A stretch of 64,000 nucleotides of DNA. Origin: Sanguinoderma infundibulare. Its lineage: Eukaryota; Basidiomycota; Agaricomycetes; Polyporales; Polyporaceae. The stretch lies in NCBI GenBank assembly GCA_032821775.1, contig JAVLRN010000011.1, positions 620,001 through 684,000 of the forward strand. Reading direction: 5' to 3'. Below, piece by piece: positions 54,382 through 64,000 of the stretch (its first letter is position 1; each line of letters begins with the position of its first letter). The notes under the pieces were generated by a model, which made no database searches, was not told where the DNA came from, and saw only the letters and a program-made list of their open reading frames with translations. The position numbers and the translations under genes are program-made.

Positions 54382-55059
54382 CTACTGCCCACGCGCAGCG
54401 GCCGCCTTGGCCTCCTCGGCCGCAGCGACAGCAGGGTTGACCTTCTTGCCATCCTTCCACCGGACCCGGGGAGGAGGGGCACGGTTCCGGCGGCCCTCGC
54501 GCGAGCGCACACGGACAACTGATAGACGCATAAGATGAAGATAGGAAAGTCGAGAAAGCGCTACTCACCGTGCGAGTGAATGGCGCACGAGACGCAGTAC
54601 GCGATTTTGATGTAAAGCTTAGGGATAACGTACTCTGCACGACATTCGACTAGGTCAATGCTGGCGTTTCTTGTCTAATAGCACGAACAAAACGTACCCT
54701 GATACACGCTGGCCTCGCTGATATCACGAACCGCGGCCGACTCGACCATGTTGCGGACGGTGAAGCGCTTGATGGCCTTATCCTTCGGTACGCATCGCGA
54801 GCAGTTCGAGCAGCGTACAAAGTTGACGTGTCCGCGGCCGTTCTTGTTGCGGCCGTTGTTTCTTCTCTTCTTGGTCTGCGAGATGGGGAGACAAGAGGTG
54901 GTAAGCCGACTTAGGCCAGGGTTCATTGGGCCAGTCCTCATCCAAAGATCCGTCCTGCCATCCACCATCTCCGAGCACGGATTCCGACATTTCAACCGCC
55001 AAAACGCATCGACAGGACTTGGACATACGCTCCGTTGACATAAACAAGATGCTCACCAT
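54382..55059 (-). CDS. RPS26: 40S ribosomal protein eS26
   Basis: Small-subunit protein near the mRNA exit channel. Exon 1 is only the ATG (55057-55059); an intron ending in a ctcgcag acceptor leads to [20 protein letters not shown], then [20 protein letters not shown]. The zinc ligands C-x2-C are present, and a second pair, CVSCAIHSH, lies after [12 protein letters not shown] in the third exon. The last exon reads [20 protein letters not shown] and ends with an Ala-rich tail AAAARGQ at 54382. About 120 residues, with all conserved blocks. Many short exons and a start-codon-only exon are typical of basidiomycete ribosomal protein genes. Confidence 0.95.
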
Positions 55060-55463
55060 GGTGAATCGAGTGTCTTGACGAGGACGATAGACGAGGACTC
55101 GACTGGGGCCTGCAGACGCACTTCTCAGACCAGGCGCCCGCCTGCCCTGAACCTGGCACGTGATGACTGGTGTGTGTCCAAATTGGGAAACAATGCTGGT
55201 TTGGCGTGGACGTTCACTGTACATCAGAGAACAAAGGACAATAACGCATGCCGTTGCCGCCATACCCCCGACGCTTTTGTTTTGCCATGCATATAAGGCG
55301 TTCTCCTGCTGTTGCTTTTCCTCGTGTCGTGCTTGTGCTCGCTGCTCCTCTCCTGGTCTCGTATTCACGAACTTGAAGCCTGGTGCTTCCTCAGCCTCCC
55401 CGTTCTCTTCCACGACTTGCTCTCCTGCATCCTCTTTCGCTTTACATTGCACTCGCTCCCGCA

Positions 55464-56546
55464 ATGCGCTCCGTCTACGCTGCCACGTTTGCTCTCCTTT
55501 TGAGCTCCGCCGTGTTTGGCGCTCCCACTCCCTCTCTGGATCCCGCGGCTTTCCTTCAAAACGGCCAAGATGCTCAGGCTTTGAACGCCGAATTTGCGAC
55601 CCTAAAAGCATCGGATCCCTGCACCGGTGAGTTTTCAGTGTCATGCATATCAATTTTGTGGTTAACCTGTGGCGTACAGACGGACAGCTGGCATGCATCA
55701 AAGATTCGATTGCCACTTGCGCCAACTCCACTTGGCAACTGGAAGCTTGCAGCAAGCCTCTTTCTTGCTTCGCTCTCCCTTCCACCATAGAGGAGGGTGC
55801 TGTAAGTTTTATCTCACCATGCTCAGTGTTTCGGGGCCACTTATCCTACGTCCAAGGACGTCACATGTACCACCAACGAAACTGCCCTCGCCCTAATCAG
55901 CGCTACCGGCGCCACAGGTGGAATCGCAGTGAACAGCACGAACGGCACCGTGAACTTCCCATGCGACGGTGGGGACAACGGCAGTAACGACACGGGATCC
56001 CAGAACACGTCTTCCAACTCCACGGAGTCTACGTCGACCAGCATCGACACCACTCAAACCCACAAACATCATTCTGCGTCCCTCACGACCACGACTTCCG
56101 CTTCCTTCACTTCTACCGTGTCTGGAGTTAGCAACAGCACCGCTACTGGCGCAGTCACCGTGACAGTGACCGTCATCCCCACTGCCATCTCCACACTTCC
56201 TTCCGAGACCACCACTCTCGACGCTTCTGCAGCCTCGAGCCTCCTCTCGAGCCTCGCCACTGACCCGAACGTCTCCATCACCACCATCCTCCCCTCTTCT
56301 GCCACGGCGGTAGCAACGTCTGCCGATGTGACCAGCACCGCCATCTCCGAGTCGGTCGGTGCATCGACGGCCTCCAGCCAGTCGTCGGGCGCCGCCTCTT
56401 CTGCAGCTGGTTCGTCCACCCTCCCCGCTATCGTGCCCGGCAGCACGATTACCCTCGCCCCGATCATTACGGTGACCGCCGGCGCGGTGGCTGCACGGGT
56501 GGCGGCGGCGTCCGCTGCGGACGGTGGATACTACGGGTCCCACTGA
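55464..56546 (+). CDS. secreted Ser/Thr-rich cell-surface protein
   Basis: ATG 55464 opens a signal peptide (MRSVYAATFALLLSSAVFGA). The mature N-terminal domain has paired cysteines: DPCTDGQLACIKDSIATCA, then CSKPLSCFALPST, then, after two short introns, VTCTNETALALISATGATGG. A Ser/Thr/Asn-rich region from about residue 140 to the end (NTSSNSTESTSTS, TTTTSASFTSTVSG) is a likely O-glycosylated stalk. It ends with a small hydrophobic stretch (ITVTAGAVAARVAAASAADG) that could serve as a weak GPI or membrane signal, followed by GYYGSH. This is a common agaricomycete secreted family; a role in the cell wall is inferred from composition only. The promoter side faces RPS26 divergently. Confidence 0.7.
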
Positions 56547-57459
56547 GACGTTTTTCTTTGCTGACGACATCACGGACTTCACGTTAACGTTCGCATTCCC
56601 AGCTTGTATCGCCAGTTAACCTGTGTAGCATAGACGGATGGACAACACGTCGTCCCGGGTTTTTCCCATCGCTAGCACGATGGACTAGTACTTATTGAAA
56701 GTAGGGTTATATAGTCAGGTATAATGGATTTCTTATCTCCGATACCCGTCTTCATCGATCATGACACGTAAGCGCCCTTTGAATTCAAATGACATTCCAC
56801 GCCTGATACACATGGGAAGGATGCTACGTTATCCTGCCGCGTTGTGGTAAGCTGACATGATTCCACAGCTTCGGGATACTTCAAATCATAAATTCCATGG
56901 ACAAGGCAGGTACGTGAATACGGCCACTGGAAAGTGACCGGGAGCTGACTGCCCAAGGCGCTCCGCTTCGGACTCGTGAAAGCTTCCGTATTTCATCACA
57001 TGGTCCTCAGCCTGGCTGGTTCGACATACACGGCTCGTAGAGGATGACAGTCGCTCTAGGCTCAATCGTGTCGATAGACATATCGATCTGCCGACTGAAC
57101 ACGTCCTCATTCCCACTGTGCAGCTCACTCCGCATTCCGAACCTATTTCTAATCCGCTTGCGTCACCCTCGGCAGCATTAGCCTGAGGTTGCGTTTGCTA
57201 AGGTTTCCCACCGACCAACCTCCTTCTGATCAGCGGCCTCCGAGGCAATGCGCGATGGTTATACTATATCGTCACCTTAACATCCCATCAGGCCGTCCAC
57301 ATTACCGGACAAATGTGTGGGGTTACTGCGTTGACGGCGCAGACGAGTATATATATGGAGCTCCGGCGCAGCGCAGCGTTCTGGTCGGCCTTATAAACTC
57401 GCCATTATCTCCCCTAAACACTCTCGCACTCCTTTCTTTTTCCTTCCATTTCGCTCGTC
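56547..57459. other. intergenic with P450 promoter
   Basis: No gene recognised. A strong TATA element (TATATATATG at 57349-57358) lies about 105 bp before the P450 start codon. Confidence 0.55.
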
Positions 57460-59752
57460 ATGGCCGTTGTAGTGGCCGCCCTTCTAGCCGCTACGGCATA
57501 TGCGATTTGGAGACTCTTCCTGCAGGATCTTATCTCTCCTTCTCCGTTCGGCTTGAAGAACCTCCCGGGCCCGGAGAACCCATCCTGGTTGAAGGGTGAG
57601 TCGGTTCTTGGTCGACAAGTCTAAATTCTCTATTCATCTTTTGGTCATGTAGGTCACCTGGCCGACCTTTTCGATCGGCAGAGCTTCAATTTCTGGAAGA
57701 GGCTGTCGGACACGTACGGCCCCGTCGTCGTCGTCCGTGGGCTATTCGGGGTATGCCTTTCGTTCGTTCGTGACATCCTTTTGGCCCCTCGTAATAGCCT
57801 CTCCAGGAGCGATTTCTGCACGTGTACGACCCGAAGGCCTTGCACAATATTCTCATCAAGGATGTCGAGAGCTGGCCAAAGCGTGTGACGCCGTCCGAGT
57901 AGGTTTGAAGCCACTTCGAGACATAAACACCCCGCACCCAGACGTCATGATGTGCAGTGACTTCAACATGTTGCTCGGCCCCGGTCTCCTCACGACCGAG
58001 GGTCACCAGCACCGTCGCCAGCGCAAGATGCTCAACCCTGTGTTCTCCGCCGCTCATTTGCGTCATATGAACAACCTCTTCCACGAGATCGCGCACAAGG
58101 TCTGGTCCTGTCGCGTTTCATCCCTCTCCTTATCTCTTTGCGGTGTCCTTATTTCGTGCGCACATAGATGGCGACAGCGATCCAGGGCCGTGTGGGCAAG
58201 GAAGGGCAGGTTATAGACGTCAACGGCTGGATGGCGCGCACCACGCTCGAGATGCTCGGACAGGCCGGCCTCGGATACTCGTTCGACAACTTCGTCGAGG
58301 ACTCCACCGACGCGTACGGCGAGACTCTGAAGAACTTCTTGTACGTCTCCTCCGCGTACTCCTCTCACTGGCTTGGGGTGTTGGAATTATTGACTTGCAA
58401 CGTGAATATTGCTATATGCACAGCCCGGTCATGTCGCGCCTGGGCGTGCTCGGTTTCTTCATCCCCGGGCTCACGCGCATTTTCTCCGATGAGGCCATCC
58501 TGTCGGTATTGCGCCACATTCCGCACGCGAACTGGCGACGGATGGTGAGCATCTCGGACACGATGATCCGGCGCGCGAAGGAGATCGTGGACGAGAAAAA
58601 GGACGCGCTGCGGAAGGGTGACGCGGCGCTCGCGCATCGGGTCGGCGAAGGGAAGGATATCATGAGCATCCTCCGTAAGCACTCAGCCCACATCGTATAA
58701 CGTTTGCAACTTGGGAATTGAGTGAACGGTATGCTGTGGCTAGTCAAGGCGAACACGACCGCGACTGGTAGCGAGAAGCTCACCGATGCAGAGGTGATCG
58801 CTCAAATGGGGTGCGTGTCTTCCGATGTGTTTTCTGCCCACAGAGTCTCAAACCAAGCTTGCTACAGAGTCCTCATGCTCGCAGGCATGGACACCACCTC
58901 TAACGCGCTCTCGCGCACCATCCAAGTTCTCTCCCAGAACCCGGAAGCGCAGGCGAAGCTCCGCGCGGAAATCCTCGAAGCGCGCAACGGCGAGCCGACC
59001 GTCGACTACGAGAACATCATGAAGCTGCCGTACCTCGACGCGGTCTGCCGCGAGACCCTGCGCCTGTATGGCCCCGTGCAAATGGTCGGCCGTCGGTGCG
59101 TCCCATCCCTTATTGGCATCTTCGGCTAGTCCCTTTCTAGTTACTGCGCGAGATTTGACGTGTGGTATACGACGAACAGGGCAGGGAAGAACACGATGCT
59201 CCCGCTCGCGAACCCCGTGCGCGGGATGGACGGCCGGCTGATGCACGAGATCCACGTCCCGAAGAGCACGCTCGTGCTCCTCAGCCTCAACGGTAGCAAC
59301 CGCAACAAGGAGCTCTGGGGTGAAGATGCGGACGAGTGGAGGCCCGAACGGTGGCTGAGCCCTCTCCCGTCCGTTCTCGACGATGCCCGCATTCCTGGGG
59401 TGTACTCGAACATGTGAGTGCTGTGTCAAAGCGTGTTTGATCAAGGGACACTGATCGGTTTTGGGTGACGTTTTAGTATGTCCTTCTCTGGGGGCACTCG
59501 GTCGTGCATCGGCTTCAAGTTCGCCCAACTGGAAATGAGTGAGTGTCGGTCTATACCTCTAGGACTGGCATCTGATCGAATCATCGTTTCTTCCTGTCCT
59601 GTGCAGAGGTCGTGCTGTCCGTTCTCCTCGCCGCCTTCGAATTCGAGTTGACAGACAAGGAGATCACTTGGAACGCTGGCGGCGTGTCGTTCCCGACGAT
59701 GGGTCTCGAGAGCGAGAAGCCAGAGATGTTCCTCAAGGTCAAGGCAGTGTGA
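57460..59752 (+). CDS. cytochrome P450 monooxygenase
   Basis: Intact membrane-bound P450. ATG 57460 gives a hydrophobic anchor (MAVVVAALLAATAYAIWRLF) followed by the Pro-rich hinge NLPGPENPSW. Exons in order give YGPVVVVRGLFG, LLTTEGHQHRRQRKMLNPVF (C-helix WxxxR equivalent), QAGLGYSFDNF and the I-helix LMLAGMDTTSNALSRT. Then come the K-helix CRETLRLYGP (E-x-x-R), the PERW block EWRPERWLSP, and the heme loop FSGGTRSCIGFKFAQLEM. The end is MFLKVKAV at 59750. About ten introns, all near 50-60 nt. Approximately 520 residues. The order and spacing are normal, so it should be an active monooxygenase; substrate unknown. It is not close to the decayed P450 copies of the inverted arms. A nearby pathway gene is not evident, so a housekeeping or detoxification role is as likely as biosynthesis. 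Confidence 0.93.
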
Positions 59753-60328
59753 ACCTTCGGTATGAATTTAAACAGTCCATTCGTTCCCCATATTTATGTA
59801 GTAGCCGTTTCGGTGACGTATTGCACCACTAATACCTCATACCTCTCCCAAATTTTCATTCTGATTCAGGTTTATGATAGAGTAAAGTTCGCCAATTCTT
59901 CTCCTTGGTTCTCCTTCCATAGCTCCTGCCTTCCTCATGTCGTCTTCAGTGGAAACCCTGTCTGTGCCGTCTCCTGTGAGGCAGCCCACCACTCACTTTG
60001 AACTCGGCGACCATGTGCTGTCTTGAATTCCCGTGAGTTACAAGTTCTATCCCCCTCGGAGGCTTGCTAAGTATTCTGTTCACGCCGCCTCCTCCGTCTC
60101 TCGTCGCCTCTCCTCCCCGTGTCCTTCCCTGGAATTTCGGGCCCTGGGCATTCCGAAACATCGCTCGGTTTGTACTCCTGCACTGCACGGTCGATCACCC
60201 TCCAGTACTTGAACGAGCCATCCAAGTCGAATAAATATTACTATATCTCTCAAGCAATGATACAGTACTTTATCAAATATATGTCCTTGCCGTGGACCTG
60301 CGAGGCTGCAACCACGAGTCGATGATCC
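59753..60328. other. intergenic, no gene recognised
   Basis: Convergent 3' flanks of the P450 (+) and the DUF6533 gene (-). AT-rich, with only short frames. Confidence 0.5.
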
Positions 60329-62060
60329 TCACGCCTGCACACTAGAAATTCCTTCCGCCTGGACCTGCCCCCGACCATTGTCCAGCACTTCTTCTTCCTC
60401 CGCGGGGTCATCATCTACTAGCCGAAACTCGATGAACCCAGCGAGCGATCCTATGCCCCACGCAGTGCCATTGCCACATGTCCGAAGAGTTGACAACGAG
60501 ATGTCGCCCGACTGCAGACTCTGCGTATTCCGGTTGGCTTCTTGGAGATCGAGCAGGAAGTGTGATACTAGGATCGAGGTGAAGCTGTGAAAGAAAGTCA
60601 ACCCAGTTGACCAGTGAAGCGGAACTTTGGGCATACCAGCCTACGAGGAAATAAAAGTTACTGCCACGTTCTGTGACAGTACCAGAGATCTAAATGAGCG
60701 AATGAAATGAACACCCAAAGCACCGGAGAGTAAAATTCGAATCTATGCCATACCGAAAGGAATATTGAAATCAAGATAAAAGTATTGAGTGTCGCTAATA
60801 TACTGTCTCATTGCCTCTTGGTCAGCAACGTTCTTAGTTCTTGCTATCCAGGGTCCTCGCTCACAGAAAATAAATCATCCCTGCTTGTAGTCGTGAGCCA
60901 AAGTCAGAATTTAGAAATTCAAACAAGGGCCAAACCATCGCAAAGAATCACAGTTTTGAAAGACATGCGTCTTCCATGTACCCTGAGCACGTCAAGGACG
61001 TCGTTCTTTGAGACCGCGCGCCAGGTTATCAGGATGAGAATTGTATCGCCGGTGATTACACATATCAGGTGCGCAATGAAAACTTGGACCACATCATTAG
61101 TCGCTATGTTTTTGTTGGAGAACGATGACATGCTTACCCCTGGTAATCATCACTACGTTGAGCTGTCATGATTCATCATATGTATATCTGAGCTTGCCAA
61201 TGACACGCACCAAATCCAAATGCTCCTTGGCTCCTCATCGTGCAGCAAACACCCAAATCCAGGGACATATACGATACCTACATTGAAGCCATAGGAAACC
61301 TAGTTATAAACATCATCCGAGTCAGCTTTAATTCTTCGGTGACAGAAATGGCTATGAAACACACCAAAAACATGCCCACCGCGGATCCGGTAAGCATGAA
61401 AATAAGCAATGCCACTCCCCGATTTTGACTGAGCGCATATGCACGCAATGCGGAGAAAACTACACATACACGTCATCATGAGACTATGATCCTGAATGCA
61501 TCACTCCGTACCTGCCGAAGGAAGAAATGAAATGCAACTGATGGCGAGAACGATCGGGCCCAAAGCATCTTGACTAATGGTCGTCAGCACGTAGCTCATG
61601 GAGCTGCAACAGCAAAATGAACTATACCACTGAAATATGCCGGTTAGCAGATTATGAAATATAAGCAGGCGACAGTCACAAACCAGTTCGGGAGGTGCAG
61701 CAAACTCAAATACATCACAAGCATAGGCGACCAGCATGGTGTACCGGTTGGCAAAATAAAGGCAACCTGCCATGGTGGGCGGGTGTCCCCAGAACATCTT
61801 CACCTCCTCGGAAAGTGTAATGAGATAGTCATAAAGAAAGAGGACTGCGGGACAGGGAAACCAAGCGTCAACGCCACAAATCTGCGTATTGCGAAGAGTA
61901 TCGCACCCGTGGCTGCAAAGCCGCAGTAATTGAGCCTTCCAACGGAACGTAGCAGTGAGATTGGTCCCATCGGCGTGGATCATCGATCATGTCAGAGAAC
62001 TCACAAATTGTGAACCTCGAAAACAATGGCCGCGGTTGGAGAGTCTGCTGGAGAGGACAT
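60329..62060 (-). CDS. DUF6533-type multi-pass membrane protein
   Basis: Member of the large agaricomycete family with an N-terminal DUF6533 segment. ATG 62060 opens MSSPADSPTAAIVFEVHN; an intron of about 90 nt leads to the diagnostic block VLFLYDYLITLSEEVKMFW, then MAGCLYFANRYTMLVAYACD. Later exons contain further hydrophobic segments (YSSFCCCSSMSYVLTTISQD, then near 61130-60919 a span with TGDTILILITW). The last exon ends FTSILVSHFLLDLQEANRNT, then an acidic tail DDDPAEEEEVLDNG, stop at 60329. The FLLDL-EANR block is the typical end of the seventh span in this family. About seven membrane spans; function unknown. The exon set between 61500 and 60640 is incomplete in my reading. Confidence 0.75.
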
Positions 62061-63635
62061 TTCGAAGCAGGTATGAGCAAAATGAGCAATTTCGAGATAC
62101 GGAAGAAACGAGGAGACGTAGGTTCGGAGGGGGAACTCCATTCTCAGAGCATGCCTTATAAATGCTCAAACCGTGCTGGACATATTGTTTGCCCGGGGTG
62201 ACTGTTCGATCATCAGCGAAGGCGCGCCACTCCTTTGTCACATACGTGATGCAATTGTTCACCGCTACACTGCATCTCGCGATGGTGGAGGGTTAGTCTG
62301 CGATCTTCTCGACGCCCCCGGCGAGGGCCGGTTCGCGCTAGCAGACCGCCAACGACGCTAACGAACTTCGACAATTGACACCGACCTTCCCGTGCCCTTT
62401 TATATTGCGCAAATGAATATCTGCTCACTGTGTCAATCCTCGCGGCCATGCACAGGAGGAAGTTACTTGCAGTAAGCTCGAGGAGGGAGAGCGCTCGCAC
62501 GTCGCCTCTATCCATCTTCCGCCACAACAAGGACAGCGTGGCGTGAAAGTCTGTGGGCCCGGATCGCGACTCGTGAGTCGGACCACCCATTTGCAAGTAC
62601 ATGGGCTGCTTAGCATGGCGTGTCATGGTGACGGAAGCGTTTTGCGCTGCACGATTTGGTGAACAGCAAGTGGAGCTTGGCCGGCTTGGCCTTGGGCTTG
62701 GACCTTCGGTTCTTCGAGCCTTAGTCGAACTCAGTAAGTACTATAGCCAGTCGCGCGCGACACGAACCAATGACATCACATACATATGAAGACGTCTGTG
62801 CTCTAGGCGTGCCGCCTGACCGGACTCCCACCTGCGCCGCAGTGAAGGCTCGTTAAAGGTCGCCGTCACTGCCAGTAAGTCGCTGTGCTTCGGGAGGTTT
62901 CGAAGAGACCAGCATGAGACCAAGAGACTAACAACTATAGGCGATATTTGGTGAGTCCTCTCACTCGCACTGAGTATGTAGTTAAGTCTGAGGGGTGTTG
63001 CTTTCTGTCCAGCGTGCGGCATGGCACACGTATTCCGAGAGGCTCTGCCACCGTGACTGGCGCTTTGACGCTGAGGCTGGAGATGCCTAGGCCTCTAGCT
63101 CCTCGATTCATGCCTTTTAGTTGCGTTCTGAGCTCCATCTAACCATCGTCCATGATGGGCATCTGGCATCTCCAGAGTCCAGCCAAAGCAGTGCTATTGA
63201 GTATCCGGAACCGGGACACTCGCTGGACCATGGCAACTAATTGTCGTTGCGCACGTTTCGGACACGAACGTGCAAAATCAAGACGTCGGCTGGAGCACAA
63301 GGAAAGCCTCAGGCTTCCATGTCAAACCGGTTTTCATGGTCAACAAGTAGAAGCCGCGGGACGGTCGGCGCGCTGCTGTGAGCGGGATCCTAGCGTACGG
63401 CGCGGAATCGAGTTCCCCTTGAGGTTCCGTTGGATTCATGTTGTGGATACGACCCTCTTCGTCCTTGGCTTGGACGGTACCATCCTACGCCTCTTCGCCA
63501 ATATCCTGGTATCGATACCGTATTGCATCGCTAATGCTTCATGGATGTTTATATTCAGATTCAAGACTTTGATAGCGTACAGTCAGTCATCCTTGGTTCT
63601 TCAACTTTATGACGAATCGCTATCACTCCTTTAGA
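62061..63635. other. intergenic, no gene recognised
   Basis: Frames at 62213-62626 (-) and 63152-63634 (+) are open for 137 and 160 codons, but neither has a recognised domain or splice partner. The stretch probably holds the DUF6533 promoter and a degraded sequence. Confidence 0.4.
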
Positions 63636-64000
63636 CTACACCGTGGATCCTGCGGCGAGCGCGTTCTCTAACAACTCTAGCGCAATCGAGGCGCTGCCCC
63701 ACGAAGACTGGTACCCACCTCCACCATGTCTTATTGAATATCAAACTCAGCACCCGCATACGACAATCGGGTATGATCGGCCACTCACCCATAGTTGAAC
63801 ACCATGGGCACCTTTCCTTGCCCTGTCCTCCCAGGAACCCACTCGACATCCAGCCGAATCCCGCCCTTCCTCTGCGGACGGAAGCCACAACCCTCCTCCA
63901 CGACCAGCGCGCGCACATCTTCGACCGTCCCTTGGCGTTCTGCACGGATCGCCGGAGGCACGATCTCAGGGAAAAGTGGAAGGCAGCGTTGGATTATCTC
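63636..64000 (-). CDS. D-amino-acid oxidase family, C-terminal part
   Basis: FAD-dependent oxidase of the DAAO/DASPO type, which deaminates D-amino acids with release of hydrogen peroxide, usually in peroxisomes. Only the C terminus lies in the window; the 5' part continues beyond 64000. The exon 64000-63789 reads EIIQRCLPLFPEIVPPAIRA, then VEEGCGFRPQRKGGIRLD, EWVPG and KVPMVFNYG. After an intron (63788-63730) the last exon 63729-63636 continues HGGGGYQSSWGSASIALELL and ends AAGSTV. The R-P--KGG-RL block and the NYGHGG-GYQ-SWG signature are the substrate- and FAD-binding hallmarks of the family. No SKL-type peroxisomal signal is seen at the end, so location is open. Confidence 0.88.

Noticed and set aside
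63152..63634. 160-codon frame near the right edge
   Set aside because: No recognisable motif, and it abuts the 3' end of the D-amino-acid oxidase on the other strand.

Overview
The window is nuclear DNA of a filamentous basidiomycete, most likely an agaricomycete such as a polypore. Genes carry many short introns of about 50-60 nt with GT-AG ends. The set includes HIS5, HIR1, cofilin, RPS26, CIA1, cytochrome P450s, a DUF6533 membrane protein and a reductive iron uptake pair. All gene models were read by eye from conserved protein blocks plus splice signals, so exon edges are approximate unless stated.

Layout. 0.9-10 kb: HIS5 (-), a long MYND zinc-finger protein (+), a PAH-domain protein (-), the Fe-S assembly WD40 protein CIA1 (-) and a second PAH protein (+). 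10-37 kb: a rearranged accessory region. An FTR1 iron permease (-) and FET3 ferroxidase (+) share a promoter with three perfect iron-type GATA sites. About 8 kb on the FTR1 side (about 10.76-18.83 kb) is present again as an inverted copy (about 29.29-37.28 kb), giving a second intact-looking FTR1. Each arm also carries one AusD-like methyltransferase and a decayed P450. The roughly 10.5 kb centre holds FET3, a RING/C2H2 zinc-finger gene (-), a third methyltransferase copy (25-26.2 kb) with flanking remnants, and a methyltransferase fragment at the right-hand junction. 37-42.4 kb: three more methyltransferases of the same family in tandem, six near-full-length copies in all. 42.7-50 kb: an unidentified membrane protein, the histone chaperone HIR1 and a RING protein. 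50-64 kb: a double PARP-type zinc-finger protein, cofilin, RPS26, a secreted Ser/Thr-rich protein, an intact P450, a DUF6533 protein and the C-terminal end of a D-amino-acid oxidase cut by the window edge.

How it fits together. FET3 oxidises Fe(II) and FTR1 imports the Fe(III); the shared GATA-rich promoter points to repression under iron sufficiency. CIA1, an iron user, lies about 8 kb from the pair. The methyltransferase array resembles the AusD/Trt5 type of meroterpenoid pathways, but no terpene cyclase, prenyltransferase or polyketide synthase is visible here, so its substrate is unknown. The two arms date each other's changes: a 179-bp TA-flanked MITE sits only in the left arm, and a 760-bp inverted-repeat element with a tRNA-like Pol III unit sits only in the right arm. 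The opposite arm shows the empty site in each case.
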